This document shows, in pieces, positions 7,561-14,386 of a stretch of 15,480 nt of DNA; positions within the stretch are counted from its first letter, which is position 1; every line of letters begins with the position of its first letter. Below the pieces are notes generated by a model. It made no database searches and was not told the DNA's origin. It was given only the letters and a program-made list of their open reading frames with translations. The DNA lies in the NCBI GenBank assembly GCA_039933515.1, contig JBDTNY010000031.1, positions 1-15,480 on the forward strand, read 5' to 3'. The position numbers were made by a program, and so were the translations under genes. Source of the DNA: JAOUEA01 sp039933515 (lineage in GTDB: Bacteria > Actinomycetota > UBA4738 > HRBIN12).

Positions 7561-8520
7561 GTGGAGACCACCTCGCCGCCGGGAACGAAACGCAGACGGG
7601 GCTGGAGAGGGGACGCCGACCAGCGTTCCGGGGCGTGGTACCCGCGGTGGTACTGGCCCTCGTTCACCGGACCCGGAACGCTCTGGCTCGTGCTCCTGTT
7701 CGTCCTGCCCTTCTACACGGTGCTTTCGGTCGCGTTCGGCACGGTCGAGCCCTTCTTCCGGACGCCGCTGCCCGTGTACCAGCCGTGGTACTGGAACTTC
7801 GCGACCTTCAGCACGACGCTCGAGAAGCTCTACGTGTCGCCGGCGATCTACCAACCGGCGTTGATCAGGACGTTCACCTACGTGTTCGCGGCGAGCTTCA
7901 TCTGCTTGGTGATCGGCTATGCCGTCGCGTACTACGCGGCTCGGTTCGCGGGCAAGCACCGCGTGCTCGTCCTGGTGCTGTTGGTGGCGCCCTTCTGGAT
8001 CAGCTACTTGATGCGGATCTATGCGTGGCAGTCGCTCCTGCAGCCCGACGGCTACGTCAACGACGCCCTCGGGGCGCTCCATCTGGTGAGCTCGCCCGTC
8101 CTCTGGCTCTCGGGCAAGCCCGTCACGGTGATCCTCGGGCTCGTCTACGGCTATATCCCGTTCATGATCTTGCCGCTCTACGGCTCGCTCGACCGGATCG
8201 AGGCGAGCATGCTCGAGGCCGGGCGTGACCTCGGGGCGAGCCCGTCGCAGACGTTCCGGCGGGTGACGCTTCCGCTCTCGAAGCCCGCGATCCTCGCGGG
8301 TCTTGTGATCGTGGCGCTGCCGATGTTCGGGGACTACTACACGAGCAACCTGCTGGGGACACAGCAGACGTCGATGTTCGGCAACCTGATCGACACCTCG
8401 GTGTATCAGGCCGGCCAAGGGCCTGAGGCGGGGTCGTTGGTGTTGATCTTGATGGTCATCGTGATCGCCCCGATGCTCTATTACCTGCGCGAGACGCGTC
8501 GCGCTGCGGAGAGCGCATGA
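7561..8520 (+). CDS. potB: ABC transporter permease, PotB-like
   Basis: This 319-residue inner-membrane permease has about six membrane segments and is one half of the channel for the amine importer. A basic cytoplasmic tail (KRRRGWRG) precedes the first helix at about 39-58. The ATPase-contacting EAA loop lies at 219-240 (EAGRDLGASPSQTFRRVTLP). Other PotB-typical segments are FWISYLMRIYAWQSLL (145-160) and the terminal region with MFGDYYTSNLLG. The start chosen is GTG at 7561, five bases after the potD stop; the ribosome-binding site is poor (GCCGGG directly before it), so coupling to potD translation is likely. The frame is open far upstream inside potD, but that sequence is a shadow. The gene ends with an ATGA overlap into potC. 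Confidence 0.9.
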   Translation: METTSPPGTKRRRGWRGDADQRSGAWYPRWYWPSFTGPGTLWLVLLFVLPFYTVLSVAFGTVEPFFRTPLPVYQPWYWNFATFSTTLEKLYVSPAIYQPALIRTFTYVFAASFICLVIGYAVAYYAARFAGKHRVLVLVLLVAPFWISYLMRIYAWQSLLQPDGYVNDALGALHLVSSPVLWLSGKPVTVILGLVYGYIPFMILPLYGSLDRIEASMLEAGRDLGASPSQTFRRVTLPLSKPAILAGLVIVALPMFGDYYTSNLLGTQQTSMFGNLIDTSVYQAGQGPEAGSLVLILMVIVIAPMLYYLRETRRAAESA

Positions 8521-9437
8521 GCTCGGCCACGCTGGTGCCGCCTACCCCGGCCTCGTCGACCGCGTCCCGCATCCGAGGCTGGCGGAAGAACCCGTGGCGG
8601 CGGCCGCGTTTCCTCCAGGCGATCACGATCGGCTACCTGCTGTGGTCGCTGATCCCGGTCGCGATCGCCGTGGTCTTCTCGTTCAACTCGGGACGTTCGC
8701 GAAGCACCTGGCAGGGCGCCTCCCTGCGTTGGTGGAACGGCGACCCGTTCGATTCGCTGTTCCACGACCCCACCTTGCGGGCCGCGATGCTCCAGACTTT
8801 CAGGCTGTCGTTCCTGACCGTCTTGATCGCGGTCCCGATCGGCACCGCCTTCGCGATCGGCATCGACCGGTGGCACGGACGGCCTGCCCGGCCCGCGAAC
8901 TTCATGATGCTGCTGTCCTTCGTGGTCCCCGAGATGATCCTCGGCGTCTCGCTCTTCCTGCTGTTCACGAACCTGTTCAAGAACCTCGTGCCACTCGGCA
9001 CGACGGCACAGCTCCTGGGCCTGGCGACGTTCCAGATGTCCTATCCCGTCATCATCGTGCGGGCACGATTGCTCTCGATCGGGCCCGAGTACGAGGAGGC
9101 CGCCATGGACCTGGGGGCCAAACCGGGGCAGTCGATCAGGCGCGTGCTGCTCCCGCTCCTGTCGCCGGCGATCCTCGCGAGCGTGGCCGTGGTCTTCGCG
9201 GACTCGGTGGACGACTTCGTGATCGTGCGATATCTGTCGGGCCCGGCGAACAGCGAGCCGCTTTCCGTGAAGATCTACTCCGCGGCGAGGTCGTCGCCGA
9301 CCCCGGCGGTGAACGCGGCGGCCACCGTCATGCTCATGGCGACGCTCGCCATGATCATCGTCGGCTACCTGGTGTACCGGCGGTTCGCGCGAGGCACCGG
9401 CGACGCCGGCGACATGGCGAGCTTCACCCAGCTATAG
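8517..9437 (+). CDS. potC: ABC transporter permease, PotC-like
   Basis: This 306-residue inner-membrane permease is the second channel subunit. Hydrophobic helices begin at about 35-55 (ITIGYLLWSLIPVAIAVVF) and continue through SFVVPEMILGVSLFLLF (134-150). The EAA loop is at 194-216 (EAAMDLGAKPGQSIRRVLLP). The segment SVDDFVIVRYLSG (230-242) is characteristic of PotC-type permeases. The start ATG overlaps the potB stop as ATGA, with GGAGA four bases upstream. It is the last gene of the plus-strand operon; the importer's ATPase gene follows at once on the other strand. Confidence 0.9.
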   Translation: MSSATLVPPTPASSTASRIRGWRKNPWRRPRFLQAITIGYLLWSLIPVAIAVVFSFNSGRSRSTWQGASLRWWNGDPFDSLFHDPTLRAAMLQTFRLSFLTVLIAVPIGTAFAIGIDRWHGRPARPANFMMLLSFVVPEMILGVSLFLLFTNLFKNLVPLGTTAQLLGLATFQMSYPVIIVRARLLSIGPEYEEAAMDLGAKPGQSIRRVLLPLLSPAILASVAVVFADSVDDFVIVRYLSGPANSEPLSVKIYSAARSSPTPAVNAAATVMLMATLAMIIVGYLVYRRFARGTGDAGDMASFTQL

Positions 9438-9442
9438 CGCGA

Positions 9443-9467
9443 ACGAGGACCCGCGACGCGGGCTCGT
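9443..9467. terminator. Hairpin between convergent potC and potA, probable bidirectional terminator
   Basis: ACGAG pairs with CTCGT and CCCGC with GCGGG around the loop GAC, with two unpaired bases (GA) on the left arm. This gives a ten-pair GC-rich hairpin inside the 38-base gap between the two stop codons. There is no T-tract on either side, as is common for high-GC terminators. Function is inferred from position. Confidence 0.5.
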
Positions 9468-9475
9468 GGTGCGAG

Positions 9476-10591
9476 TCAGTCCTCTTCGAGCTCGCCGCTC
9501 GCGATCACCGGGGTCCCGGCATCGGGCAGCACGCGGAGCGCTTCGCGAGGGAAATGCGCCGTGACGGAGGCTCCCGACGCGAAGGGCAGGGCATCGCCCT
9601 CGTTCTGCTGCCATGACTGGATCGTCTGGCCGGCGGCCAGGTGCAGGATCACCTGCAGCACGGAGCCCACGTAGACGACGCGTTCGACGATCGCCGGCAC
9701 ATGGTTCTCGCCGGTCGTGCCCTGCGGGAGCAGCTCGACGCGTTCGGGCCGGATCGTGACCTTCGCAGCACCGACGGTGTCGCCCTCGCCCTGGCCGGCC
9801 ACCAGGTCGAACTCGCCGATGGATACCTTGCAGCCGCCGTCGCCCGAGCCGGAGGCGGTGGCGTCCATCAGGTTGGATACGCCCAGGAAGTCGGCCACGT
9901 ACGCGGTCGCCGGCTCCTCGTAGATCTCTTTGGGAGGACCGACCTGCTCGACGCGACCCTGCGACATCACCGCGATCCGGTCGCTCATCGTGAGCGCCTC
10001 CTCCTGGTCGTGCGTCACGTAGATGAACGTGATGCCGACCTCCTCTTGGAGGGCCTTCAGCTCGATCTGGAGACGCTTGCGGAGCTTCGCGTCGAGCGCG
10101 CCGAGCGGCTCGTCTAGCAGCAGGACCGCGGGATTCAAGATCAGGGCGCGGGCGAGCGCCACACGCTGTTGCTGGCCGCCCGAGAGCTGGGACGGCCTGC
10201 GGTGACCGAAGCCCGTCAGTGCCACGAGCTCGAGAGACTCGCCCACGCGCGTCTTCATCTCCTGCTTGGTCGCCCGCTTGTATTTCAGCCCGAACGCCAC
10301 GTTCTCCTCGACCGTGAGGTGCGGGAAGAGCGCGTAGTTCTGGAAGACGGTGTTCACGTTCCGCTTGTGCGGTGGGGTCTGCGCCATGTCGACCCCGTCG
10401 AGCAGGATCTGCCCCTCGGAGGGCCGCTCGAAGCCCGCGATCATCCGCAGCGACGTGGTCTTGCCGCACCCCGAGGGACCGAGAAGCGAGAAGAACTCAC
10501 CCTCGGGCATCTCTAGATTCACCCCGGCAACGGCCGTGAAGTCCCCGAAACGTTTCACGAGATCGACGAGTTGGACCTGTCCGCCAGCCAT
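9476..10591 (-). CDS. potA: Polyamine-type ABC transporter ATP-binding protein (PotA-like)
   Basis: This 371-residue ATPase is expected to power the PotBC permease from the cytoplasmic side. All nucleotide-binding motifs are present: Walker A GPSGCGKTT (38-46), Q-loop Gln84 in VFQNYALFP, signature LSGGQQQRV (136-144), Walker B LLLDEP with Asp160/Glu161, D-loop GALD (164-167) and switch His194 (VTHDQEEA). A C-terminal TOBE-type domain (about 240-371) follows, with TIRPERVELLP near its centre. The length matches PotA. It is not in the potDBC operon but convergent to it, so it must have its own promoter, in the gap shared with the MFS gene. The ATG at 10591 is chosen because homology starts within ten residues; the ribosome-binding site is weak. 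It could also serve other importers. Confidence 0.92.
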   Translation of the reverse strand: MAGGQVQLVDLVKRFGDFTAVAGVNLEMPEGEFFSLLGPSGCGKTTSLRMIAGFERPSEGQILLDGVDMAQTPPHKRNVNTVFQNYALFPHLTVEENVAFGLKYKRATKQEMKTRVGESLELVALTGFGHRRPSQLSGGQQQRVALARALILNPAVLLLDEPLGALDAKLRKRLQIELKALQEEVGITFIYVTHDQEEALTMSDRIAVMSQGRVEQVGPPKEIYEEPATAYVADFLGVSNLMDATASGSGDGGCKVSIGEFDLVAGQGEGDTVGAAKVTIRPERVELLPQGTTGENHVPAIVERVVYVGSVLQVILHLAAGQTIQSWQQNEGDALPFASGASVTAHFPREALRVLPDAGTPVIASGELEED

Positions 10592-10673
10592 GGTGCGCGG
10601 AGTCTAGCCCATGGTGCCTGGACCGGGTCAAGCGGTCCACGCTCCGGGGAACTCCTCGTGGCATGATGCCGCG
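10592..10673. promoter_or_regulatory. Divergent intergenic region between potA and the MFS gene
   Basis: These 82 bases must hold the promoters of both divergent genes. They contain an operator-like inverted repeat at 10619-10639. CATGAT lies six bases before the MFS start codon, and the MFS gene lacks a clear ribosome-binding site, so a leaderless transcript is possible. No convincing -35/-10 pair can be named. Confidence 0.4.
10619..10639. repeat. Inverted repeat TGGACC-N9-GGTCCA, candidate operator
   Basis: Two perfect 6-base arms lie 15 bases apart centre to centre inside the shared potA/MFS promoter region. The size and symmetry suit a dimeric regulator such as a TetR- or GntR-type protein, but no regulator gene is in the window. 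Chance occurrence in high-GC DNA cannot be excluded. Confidence 0.3.
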
Positions 10674-11891
10674 ATGGATGAGCTCCGGCTGCCCCTGCGA
10701 CCGGAGGTAGCTCCCGAGACCGGCAGCATCTCGTCGCGGGCGACGCTGCCTCTCCTGGCGGGCTATTGGGCGTTCGGGCAGTACTGGGGCGTCTGGGTGA
10801 TCCTCGTCTTCGACCTCCAACGCTTCCATGCGATCACGGAGAGCCGCCTCGGATTCCTCTACGCGATGCTGTCCGTGAGTGCGGTGCTGGTGATGCTGCT
10901 TGTCGCGCCCCTCCTGCAGCCGCTCCCATTGTCGTTCAGCGTTCCGATCTCGCTCGTGTCGCTCGGCGTGGGGTCCTTCGCGATCGGCTATCTGCCCACA
11001 TCGGGGATCGTCGTGGGCTTCCTGCTCGTCGGGTTGGGCAACGGGCTGATCGACGTGTACCTGAACGTGGCTGCCCAGCGAGTGGAAGTCGCCACGAGAC
11101 GACCCGTGCTCCAGTGGCTGCACGCGTCGTACGCCTTGGGCGGGATCACTGGTGCCACCGCTGCAGGGCTCTTGCGCATGGCCGGTCTCGACTTCAGGCT
11201 GGGCCTGCTGTTCGCGACGGTCGCGCTGTTCCTGACCGCGATGTGGAACCTGCGAACCGCGCCGCGCGAGCACGGGCCCAAGGGTAAGGCGACCTCGTTC
11301 TCGATCTCCGCGCTGGGCCGGACACCCGCGCTCTGGGTGCCGGCGATCTGCGTGCTGTTCGCCTTCCTCGTCGAGGGGTCGATGGACACGTGGTCGGGTC
11401 TGTACCTACGCAACCAGCTCGGCGCCTCGGCGGGAATGACGGCGGTCGTGTTCGTCGCGTTCTCGAGCGCGATCTTCCTCGGTCGGTTGTTCGCCGGCCG
11501 GGTGCTCTACGGGTTGGGGCCTAGAACCACGATCCTGATCGCGGGGGTTGGGTCGGCCGTCGGCGGGACCGCGGCCGTGACCACGGACAGCGCCGTCGTG
11601 GTCGGCGCGGCGTTCCTGCTCCTCGGCTTCATGATCAGCGCGGCCGCGCCGGCGGGGTTCTCGCTGACCGAGGACATCGACGAGGACCCCGCCCACGCGA
11701 TCGCCGCGGTCACCACGGTGGGGTATACGGGGTTCGTCTGGAGCCCCCCGCTCCTGGGGTACATCGCGCAGACCTTCGACCTGCGGGCCGCGATGAGCGT
11801 GACCGTCGTCGCGACGGCGGGGATCATCGTCGCCGGTCTGTTGGCCCCTCGGGGGCGCCCCGACCGGCGTGACACGCCGCGGTCCCGCTAG
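10674..11891 (+). CDS. MFS transporter (fucose-permease/YbjJ-like)
   Basis: This 405-residue membrane protein has about twelve hydrophobic segments, the normal size of a major facilitator permease. The segment GLGNGLIDVYLNVAAQRVE followed by LQWLHASYALGGITGA (about residues 121-158) resembles the FucP/YbjJ group, where a conserved His-containing loop follows the fourth helix. The second half has GRLFAGRVLYGLG, a typical loop between halves of the C-terminal bundle. The substrate is unknown; sugars, drugs and metabolites are all handled by relatives. The start at 10674 (MDELRLPL) is preferred over the in-frame ATG at 10611 because the extra residues are not membrane-like and cover the shared promoter. 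The gene is convergent with the aldehyde dehydrogenase gene, and their stop codons share CTAG. Confidence 0.82.
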   Translation: MDELRLPLRPEVAPETGSISSRATLPLLAGYWAFGQYWGVWVILVFDLQRFHAITESRLGFLYAMLSVSAVLVMLLVAPLLQPLPLSFSVPISLVSLGVGSFAIGYLPTSGIVVGFLLVGLGNGLIDVYLNVAAQRVEVATRRPVLQWLHASYALGGITGATAAGLLRMAGLDFRLGLLFATVALFLTAMWNLRTAPREHGPKGKATSFSISALGRTPALWVPAICVLFAFLVEGSMDTWSGLYLRNQLGASAGMTAVVFVAFSSAIFLGRLFAGRVLYGLGPRTTILIAGVGSAVGGTAAVTTDSAVVVGAAFLLLGFMISAAAPAGFSLTEDIDEDPAHAIAAVTTVGYTGFVWSPPLLGYIAQTFDLRAAMSVTVVATAGIIVAGLLAPRGRPDRRDTPRSR

Positions 11892-13339
11892 CCCGACAGG
11901 TTCAAGTAGACGGCCTTCTCCTCCAGGAAATCGTCGAGGCCGTGCTTGCCCAGCTCGCGCCCGACGCCCGACTGCTTGTACCCGCCCCACGGCATCTCCG
12001 TCGGCGCCGGCTGCGTGTCGTTGATCCACACGATCCCCGCCCGGATTGCGCGCGCGGTGCGCATCGCCTTCGTGAGGTCGTTGGTCCAGATCGCTGCCGC
12101 CAACCCGTACTCATTGTCGTTGGCCATCTCGACGACGTCCTCGACGCTTCCGAACGGGATCACCGACATCACCGGCCCGAAGATCTCCTCGCGAGCGATG
12201 CGCGCCGAGTTGTCGACGTCGGCGAAGACGGTAGGGGCCACGAAATACCCGCCTTCGAGCCGGGGATCGGTGGGCGTGACGCCCTGGCCCGCGAGCCGCG
12301 CCTCGCTCGCACCGATCTCGAGATAGCTCGTGACCCGCTCCTGCTGCTCCTTCGAGATCAGCGGCCCCATCGTGGTGGTCACGTTTTGCGGGTCGCCCAC
12401 CCTGACGGCAGCGGCGTGTTCGACCAGCGCGTTAACCGCGTCGTCGTAGATCGTGCGATCGACGAAGACCCTGGTGCCGGCCGAGCAGATCTCACCTTGA
12501 TTCCAGAACACGCCGTTGGCCGAGCCCGTGATCGCGGTCGCGAAGTCGGCGTCGGCGAACACGATGTTCGGCGACTTCCCCCCGAGCTCGAGCGTCACTC
12601 GCTTCAACGTGTCCGCTCCGCTCCGCATGATGACCTTGCCGACCTCTTTGGATCCGGTGAAGCCGACCTTGTCCACGCCGAGATGGATCGTGAGTGGCGC
12701 GCCCGCCGTCTCGCCGAAGCCCGTGAGGACGTTGAGGACGCCCGGCGGGAGACCGGCCTCTTCGAGGATCCTCGGGATCTCCAGGCACGTCAGTGGGGTC
12801 TGTTCAGGCGGCTTCAGGATGAACGTGCAGCCGGCCGCGATCGCCGGCGCCACCTTCTGCGCGGCCATCATCATCGGGTAGTTCCACGGCGTGATCCCGA
12901 CGGCAACGCCGACCGGCTCCTTCCACACCATGAACATCGCGTCGGCGTCGAGATGCTGGCTCTCCCCCGCGATCTTCGTCGCCCAGCCTCCGTAGTACTC
13001 GAACATGAAGGCGACCTCGTCGATATCGGCGCCCGCCTCGGAGATCGGCTTGCCCGCGTCGAGCGACTCCATCGCGGCGAGCCGGTCCCGCTCGCGGCGC
13101 ACGATGTCGGCGGCGCGCAGCAAGATCCTGCCCCGCTCGCGCGCCGGCGTCTTCGGCCACCACGTCCCCTCGTCGAAGGTGCGGCGGGCGGCTGCGACCG
13201 CGCGCTCCACGTCTGCGGGCTGGGAATCGGGCGCGGTTGCGATCACCCCGCCGGTCGAGGGGTCGAAGACCTCGAACCGCCCGCCGTCGAGCGCGTCCAC
13301 CCACGAGCCGTCAATGTAGTTCTGCAGAGCATCGGCCAT
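11888..13339 (-). CDS. Aldehyde dehydrogenase (BetB/PuuC-like, NAD(P)-dependent)
   Basis: This 483-residue enzyme should oxidise an aldehyde to the carboxylic acid in the cytoplasm. Catalytic elements are complete: Asn153 in TPWNYP, Lys176 in ILKPPEQTP, the cofactor turn FTGSKEVGK (227-235), general base Glu251 in LELGGKSP, nucleophile Cys285 in NQGEICSAG, and Glu385 in EEIFGPV. The closest-looking groups are betaine-aldehyde and gamma-aminobutyraldehyde (4-aminobutanal) dehydrogenases. Both would fit here: next to polyamine uptake and an amine oxidase it could act on aminoaldehydes, and with the GMC enzyme it could complete choline oxidation. The ATG at 13339 is supported by a strong ribosome-binding site. 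The ORF extension to 13450 would run through the upstream hairpin and is rejected. Confidence 0.92.
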   Translation of the reverse strand: MADALQNYIDGSWVDALDGGRFEVFDPSTGGVIATAPDSQPADVERAVAAARRTFDEGTWWPKTPARERGRILLRAADIVRRERDRLAAMESLDAGKPISEAGADIDEVAFMFEYYGGWATKIAGESQHLDADAMFMVWKEPVGVAVGITPWNYPMMMAAQKVAPAIAAGCTFILKPPEQTPLTCLEIPRILEEAGLPPGVLNVLTGFGETAGAPLTIHLGVDKVGFTGSKEVGKVIMRSGADTLKRVTLELGGKSPNIVFADADFATAITGSANGVFWNQGEICSAGTRVFVDRTIYDDAVNALVEHAAAVRVGDPQNVTTTMGPLISKEQQERVTSYLEIGASEARLAGQGVTPTDPRLEGGYFVAPTVFADVDNSARIAREEIFGPVMSVIPFGSVEDVVEMANDNEYGLAAAIWTNDLTKAMRTARAIRAGIVWINDTQPAPTEMPWGGYKQSGVGRELGKHGLDDFLEEKAVYLNLSG

Positions 13340-13348
13340 CTCAGCGGT

Positions 13349-13355
13349 TCTCCTC
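13349..13355 (-). promoter_or_regulatory. Ribosome-binding site of the aldehyde dehydrogenase gene
   Basis: GAGGAGA on the minus strand lies nine bases before the ATG at 13339 and decides the start of the aldehyde dehydrogenase. Confidence 0.7.
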
Positions 13356-13411
13356 GAAGTCGGACTCGAACGCGAACGCGCGCAGCCTATCGCGCCGCTC
13401 CCGGCACGACG

Positions 13412-13438
13412 AAGGCCCCGGCCTGTGGCCGGGGCCTT
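13412..13438. terminator. Strong GC hairpin, probable terminator of the ABM-like gene
   Basis: A perfect 12-bp stem (AAGGCCCCGGCC / GGCCGGGGCCTT) closes on a 3-base loop, TGT. It lies about 17 bases after the stop of the ABM-like gene and before the ribosome-binding site of the aldehyde dehydrogenase, both on the minus strand. It therefore probably ends the upstream transcript and insulates the aldehyde dehydrogenase. No T-run follows, as is common for terminators in high-GC Gram-positive bacteria. The rest of the 115-base gap shows nothing else I can name. Confidence 0.7.
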
Positions 13439-13454
13439 CCTCGACGCCACAGCG

Positions 13455-13736
13455 CTAGGCCCGTTCGATCTCCCCGTCGTGCCACTCCGGTTCGTCCTCC
13501 ATGAGGGCCCGGTACTCGACGTATCGCTCGTTCTGTGCGGGATCGTCCGCGTTGCGATCGTAGGACTCCCGGTCCTCGAAGATCGCGACCAGCCACGCCA
13601 CGTCGCTGTCGTTCTCGAACAGCGTGTACGAGGTCACGTAGCCGGGCACCTCGTCGTACTTCTGACGCTCCATGAGCTTGCGGAGGTCCTCGCGGTGCTC
13701 CGGTTTGACGCGCGTGCGTGCGACGGTGCCGTACAT
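13455..13736 (-). CDS. Small dimeric alpha/beta-barrel protein (antibiotic biosynthesis monooxygenase-like)
   Basis: This 93-residue soluble protein has the pattern of an ABM/dimeric alpha-beta barrel. A first strand, MYGTVARTRVKP, is followed by an amphipathic helix (HREDLRKLMERQ), then a PGYVTSYTLFEN strand, a WLVAIFEDRESY strand-helix, and an acidic C-terminus. Members range from quinol monooxygenases and haem-degrading proteins to uncharacterised stress or regulatory proteins. No catalytic residue can be assigned here, so the function is unknown. The ATG at 13736 is set by a strong ribosome-binding site, AAGGAGA (13742-13748), five bases away. It is transcribed alone, between its own promoter region and the hairpin downstream. 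Confidence 0.75.
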   Translation of the reverse strand: MYGTVARTRVKPEHREDLRKLMERQKYDEVPGYVTSYTLFENDSDVAWLVAIFEDRESYDRNADDPAQNERYVEYRALMEDEPEWHDGEIERA

Positions 13737-13843
13737 CAACGTCTCCTTCCCTCGGGCAGGATAGGCGGGCAGGTAGCACGCTACGCCTACGCCACCTCCT
13801 TGAGAACCCCGCAGGGGTTGCGGCGGGGATAGGCTCCGCGTCG
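13737..13843. promoter_or_regulatory. Divergent intergenic region between the ABM-like gene and the anchored hypothetical gene
   Basis: These 107 bases hold the promoters of two divergent genes. On the minus strand, TATCCT (13758-13763) is a plausible -10 box 21 bases before the ABM-like ATG. Just upstream of it is the near-palindrome GTAGC-AC-GCTAC (13773-13784), a possible operator. On the plus strand a small hairpin AACCCC-GCA-GGGGTT (13805-13819) precedes the hypothetical gene, whose ribosome-binding site is weak (GGGGAT, 14 bases away). None of these has been shown to function. Confidence 0.4.
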
Positions 13844-14386
13844 ATGAACCTCGCGCAGATCCGTTCACGCCGCCGAGCGCTCCTCGTCGTCGCGGCGCTC
13901 TCGATCGCGGTCGCGGGCACCGGGGCGTGGGTGGTCGCCCGGCATCGCGCGGATCCGTTCGCGATGTTCCATCAGGCGCGACTGCAGACGATCCCGGGGA
14001 CCTTCGGGTACGTGCTCACCCCGGCCGACGGCATGCCACGGGTCGAGCCGGAGGCCGCCTACCGAGCGCTCCTCGGCTCCGAGCGCGGTCTCGACGTCTC
14101 GCTCACCTACGCGGTCGTGCGCAACGATCGCGACGGGATCGAGTGGGGGCCGGCCTGGGTGTACCTCACCCACGATCTCTGCTACTTCACCGCCAAAGGG
14201 GACTTCGTGTCTCCGAGCCGCGCCGGCGAGGAAGACGGCTGCACGCCAGACAACATCCTCGTCCAGGTGGTCGACGCCCAAACTGGGGAGTTCGTGGCGG
14301 CCTTCGATGCGTTCGATGTGGACGGAGGCTGGCTTCCCGAGCGCACGGGCGATCCTCAGGCGTCGCCGACGACGCGGTTCCACTGA
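13844..14386 (+). CDS. Hypothetical membrane-anchored or secreted protein
   Basis: This is a 180-residue protein of unrecognised family. A basic start (RSRRR) is followed by one hydrophobic segment at about 12-32 (ALLVVAALSIAVAGTGAWVV), suggesting an uncleaved anchor or signal peptide with the remainder outside the cell. The exterior part has two cysteines, Cys113 and Cys133, that could form a disulphide. It also has strand-like stretches (VSLTYAVV, PAWVYLTH, NILVQVVDAQTGEFVAAFDAF) suggesting a small beta-rich domain. The phrase VVDAQTGEFVAAFD resembles PepSY-like or lipoprotein-type beta hairpins, but no motif is decisive. The ATG at 13844 is preferred over an upstream in-frame start because the signal-like segment follows directly. 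Its last 31 bases overlap the 3' end of the convergent second PotD-like gene. Confidence 0.7.
   Translation: MNLAQIRSRRRALLVVAALSIAVAGTGAWVVARHRADPFAMFHQARLQTIPGTFGYVLTPADGMPRVEPEAAYRALLGSERGLDVSLTYAVVRNDRDGIEWGPAWVYLTHDLCYFTAKGDFVSPSRAGEEDGCTPDNILVQVVDAQTGEFVAAFDAFDVDGGWLPERTGDPQASPTTRFH

Noticed and set aside
9432..10469. Minus-strand reading frame overlapping potA in another frame
   Set aside because: It is an out-of-frame shadow of potA. The real frame holds Walker A, signature and Walker B motifs.
11942..13504. Long plus-strand reading frame (520 codons) opposite the aldehyde dehydrogenase
   Set aside because: It is an antisense shadow typical of high-GC DNA. The translation is Arg/His/Asp-rich without any family motif, while the minus strand has complete catalytic motifs.
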